A stretch of 64,000 bases of DNA, from contig CAVXTT010000008.1 of the NCBI GenBank assembly GCA_963764685.1, forward strand, positions 1 through 64,000, in the 5' to 3' direction. Of the stretch, positions 63,061 through 64,000 are shown in pieces. The DNA comes from CAVXTT01 sp963764685 (GTDB lineage Bacteria > Bacteroidota > Ignavibacteria > Ignavibacteriales > Ignavibacteriaceae). Position 1 is the stretch's first letter; every line of letters begins with the position of its first letter. The notes under the pieces were generated by a model that saw only the letters and a program-made list of their open reading frames with translations, had not been told where the DNA came from and did not search any database. Made by a program: the position numbers and the translations under genes.

Positions 63061-63588
63061 ATGAACAGGTACTTCGGGTCTGCTTTATTATTTTCTTTTT
63101 GTTTCTTTCTCGGATCGGCATTTGCTCAGGATAATCTTAGTGAAGTGAAGAAATATATTAAAGATATAGATGCTAAGATGGAAGCTGCTATGATGCAGGG
63201 AGATTTGAGTGGTATGAATGATTATTATGCAGATGATGCAATCTCCCTCCCAAGCTACGAGCCTATGATGAAAGGAAAAGCCAAAATAATTCAGAAGGCA
63301 AAAGATGATAAAGGAAAAGGACTTAAATTCAACTCCGTAAAATTTACTCCGCAGGATATATACGGAACTAACGAACTTTGTTATGAGATCGGCACTTATG
63401 ATATTACTATGGTAATGCCGGAAATGCCCCAGCCCGTTACTGATAAGGGAAAATATTTAACCGTATGGAAGAAAACAGATGATGGTAAATGGAAAGTTGT
63501 AGCAGAGATGTGGAATACAGATAAAAATCCCTGGATGGATATGAAGGATAAGAGCGAAAAGATGCCGCCTATGAAAGAGAAGAAATAG
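63061..63588 (+). CDS. Exported DUF4440/SnoaL-like (NTF2-fold) protein
   Basis: AAGGAGG precedes the ATG. A signal peptide (about 1-22, ending 'SAFA') is followed by an NTF2-like domain of the DUF4440 type: 'AMMQGDLSGMNDYYADDAIS' and 'GKYLTVWKKTDDGKWKVVAE'. The C-terminal tail is Lys/Met-rich ('DKSEKMPPMKEKK'). Many such proteins are small binding or isomerase-like folds with no known substrate. It is probably periplasmic. A terminator follows. Confidence 0.87.
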   Translation: MNRYFGSALLFSFCFFLGSAFAQDNLSEVKKYIKDIDAKMEAAMMQGDLSGMNDYYADDAISLPSYEPMMKGKAKIIQKAKDDKGKGLKFNSVKFTPQDIYGTNELCYEIGTYDITMVMPEMPQPVTDKGKYLTVWKKTDDGKWKVVAEMWNTDKNPWMDMKDKSEKMPPMKEKK

Positions 63589-63596
63589 ATCTTAAT

Positions 63597-63624
63597 AAAG
63601 GCGGCTCCCAAGCCGCCTTTTTCT
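63597..63624. terminator. Terminator between convergent genes
   Basis: AAAGGCGGCT (63597-63606) and AGCCGCCTTT (63611-63620) form a 10-bp stem with a 4-base loop. A T-run follows on the plus strand, and the minus-strand tail is also usable, so it probably serves both convergent genes. Confidence 0.85.
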
Positions 63625-63628
63625 TAAG

Positions 63629-64000
63629 CTAGTGTACAATTTTCGTATGCACTTCATCAAATCCCTCTCCCTTGTTCAGGAATAATGTTTGTGTAGGATA
63701 TGCGAAGCCGATACCCCTGTTGTTAAATTCTTTATATATACTAATATTAATTTGATGCTGGATATCCATATACCTGTTATAGTCGGGCGAGTTAACATAA
63801 TAAACCGTCTCAAACACAAGACTAAAATCACTATACGATGCAAAATGCGACCTTTCGAAAGCAGTGTCAGGCTGTGCTTCAATAAGCTGCTTAATGATCC
63901 CGGGAATCTGAGTAAGCTTCTCCGGGGTCGTCTCATACACTACCCCGATCTTAAAACCGACTCTTCTTCTTTCCATTCTTTTATAATTATGCACCCGGGA
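63629..64000 (-). CDS. MscS-family mechanosensitive channel, C-terminal part (cut by window edge)
   Basis: Over 120 residues of the cytoplasmic C-terminal domain of a small-conductance mechanosensitive channel: 'RMERRRVGFKIGVVYETTPE' at the beta domain boundary, and 'FNNRGIGFAYPTQTLFL' near the end, typical of MscS relatives. The gene runs off the right end of the window, so the membrane and pore segments are not seen. The GTG at 63994 is an internal codon, not a start. Confidence 0.85.
   Translation of the reverse strand, partial: SRVHNYKRMERRRVGFKIGVVYETTPEKLTQIPGIIKQLIEAQPDTAFERSHFASYSDFSLVFETVYYVNSPDYNRYMDIQHQINISIYKEFNNRGIGFAYPTQTLFLNKGEGFDEVHTKIVH

Overview
The window looks like a chromosomal segment of an Ignavibacteria-type bacterium (Bacteroidota/Chlorobi group). 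The main evidence is six large exported proteins (genes starting at 5147, 14204, 58150, 59256 and 60190 on +, and 29106-31310 on -) that end in the type IX secretion (T9SS) type A sorting domain with the 'QNYPNPFNP' signature common in that group. Moderate-to-low GC, an AraC regulator beside a SusC-like TonB receptor, and the gene content fit. No rRNA, CRISPR array, integrase or transposase gene was seen.

Layout. 0-7.3 kb: membrane-anchored AraC regulator convergent with a TonB-dependent receptor, then a TrmB-type regulator directly upstream of a repeat-rich T9SS protein. 7.3-16.7 kb: ordinary genes (aquaporin, zinc metallopeptidase, YfiT/BstA-like protein, lipoprotein, FG-GAP T9SS protein) separated by long intergenic stretches carrying short phased repeats. 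16.9-28.8 kb: an accessory region with an ARPP-1-like/DUF932-like pair, a DUF2779 protein (Cas4-like plus DEDD nuclease motifs), a seven-gene same-strand cassette (membrane protein, two lipoproteins, a small helical protein, a patatin-like phospholipase, a protein with a YkuD-like Cys motif, a zinc-dependent phospholipase C) and a frameshifted WYL regulator. This cassette is the best candidate here for an undescribed system. 29-39 kb: T9SS propeller protein, ArsR/SRPBCC pair, ferritin-like protein, broken pyrimidine-nucleoside phosphorylase, aspS, two lipoproteins. 39.4-56.9 kb: a type IV pilus locus: two pilin-like genes, pilC, pilB, pilT, a PilM-PilN fusion, a PilO-PilP-like fusion, a secretin, a receiver protein, a large hybrid kinase, a receiver/DHp protein, and on the opposite strand a hybrid kinase with an NtrC-type sigma-54 activator. 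56.9-64 kb: tRNA-Lys, a repeated non-coding element, two choice-of-anchor-V-like proteins, a T9SS propeller protein, a DUF4440 protein and the end of an MscS channel gene.

How it fits together. The pilin gene at 40385 has a well-matched -24/-12 sigma-54 promoter (40296-40312). Six copies of the palindrome GTAA-N3-TTAC lie in the two pilin upstream regions, and the NtrC-type regulator gene is in the same locus. A PilS/PilR-like circuit driving pilin transcription is therefore a reasonable inference. Terminators after each pilin would keep pilin mRNA levels apart from the machinery operon.

Data quality. Six genes are split by one-base frameshifts that are each repaired by a single-base change (five apparent insertions, one apparent deletion). 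Either the consensus has residual indel errors or decay is unusually common, so the broken genes should not be taken as true pseudogenes without checking reads. All functional calls rest on motif reading; no database search was run.
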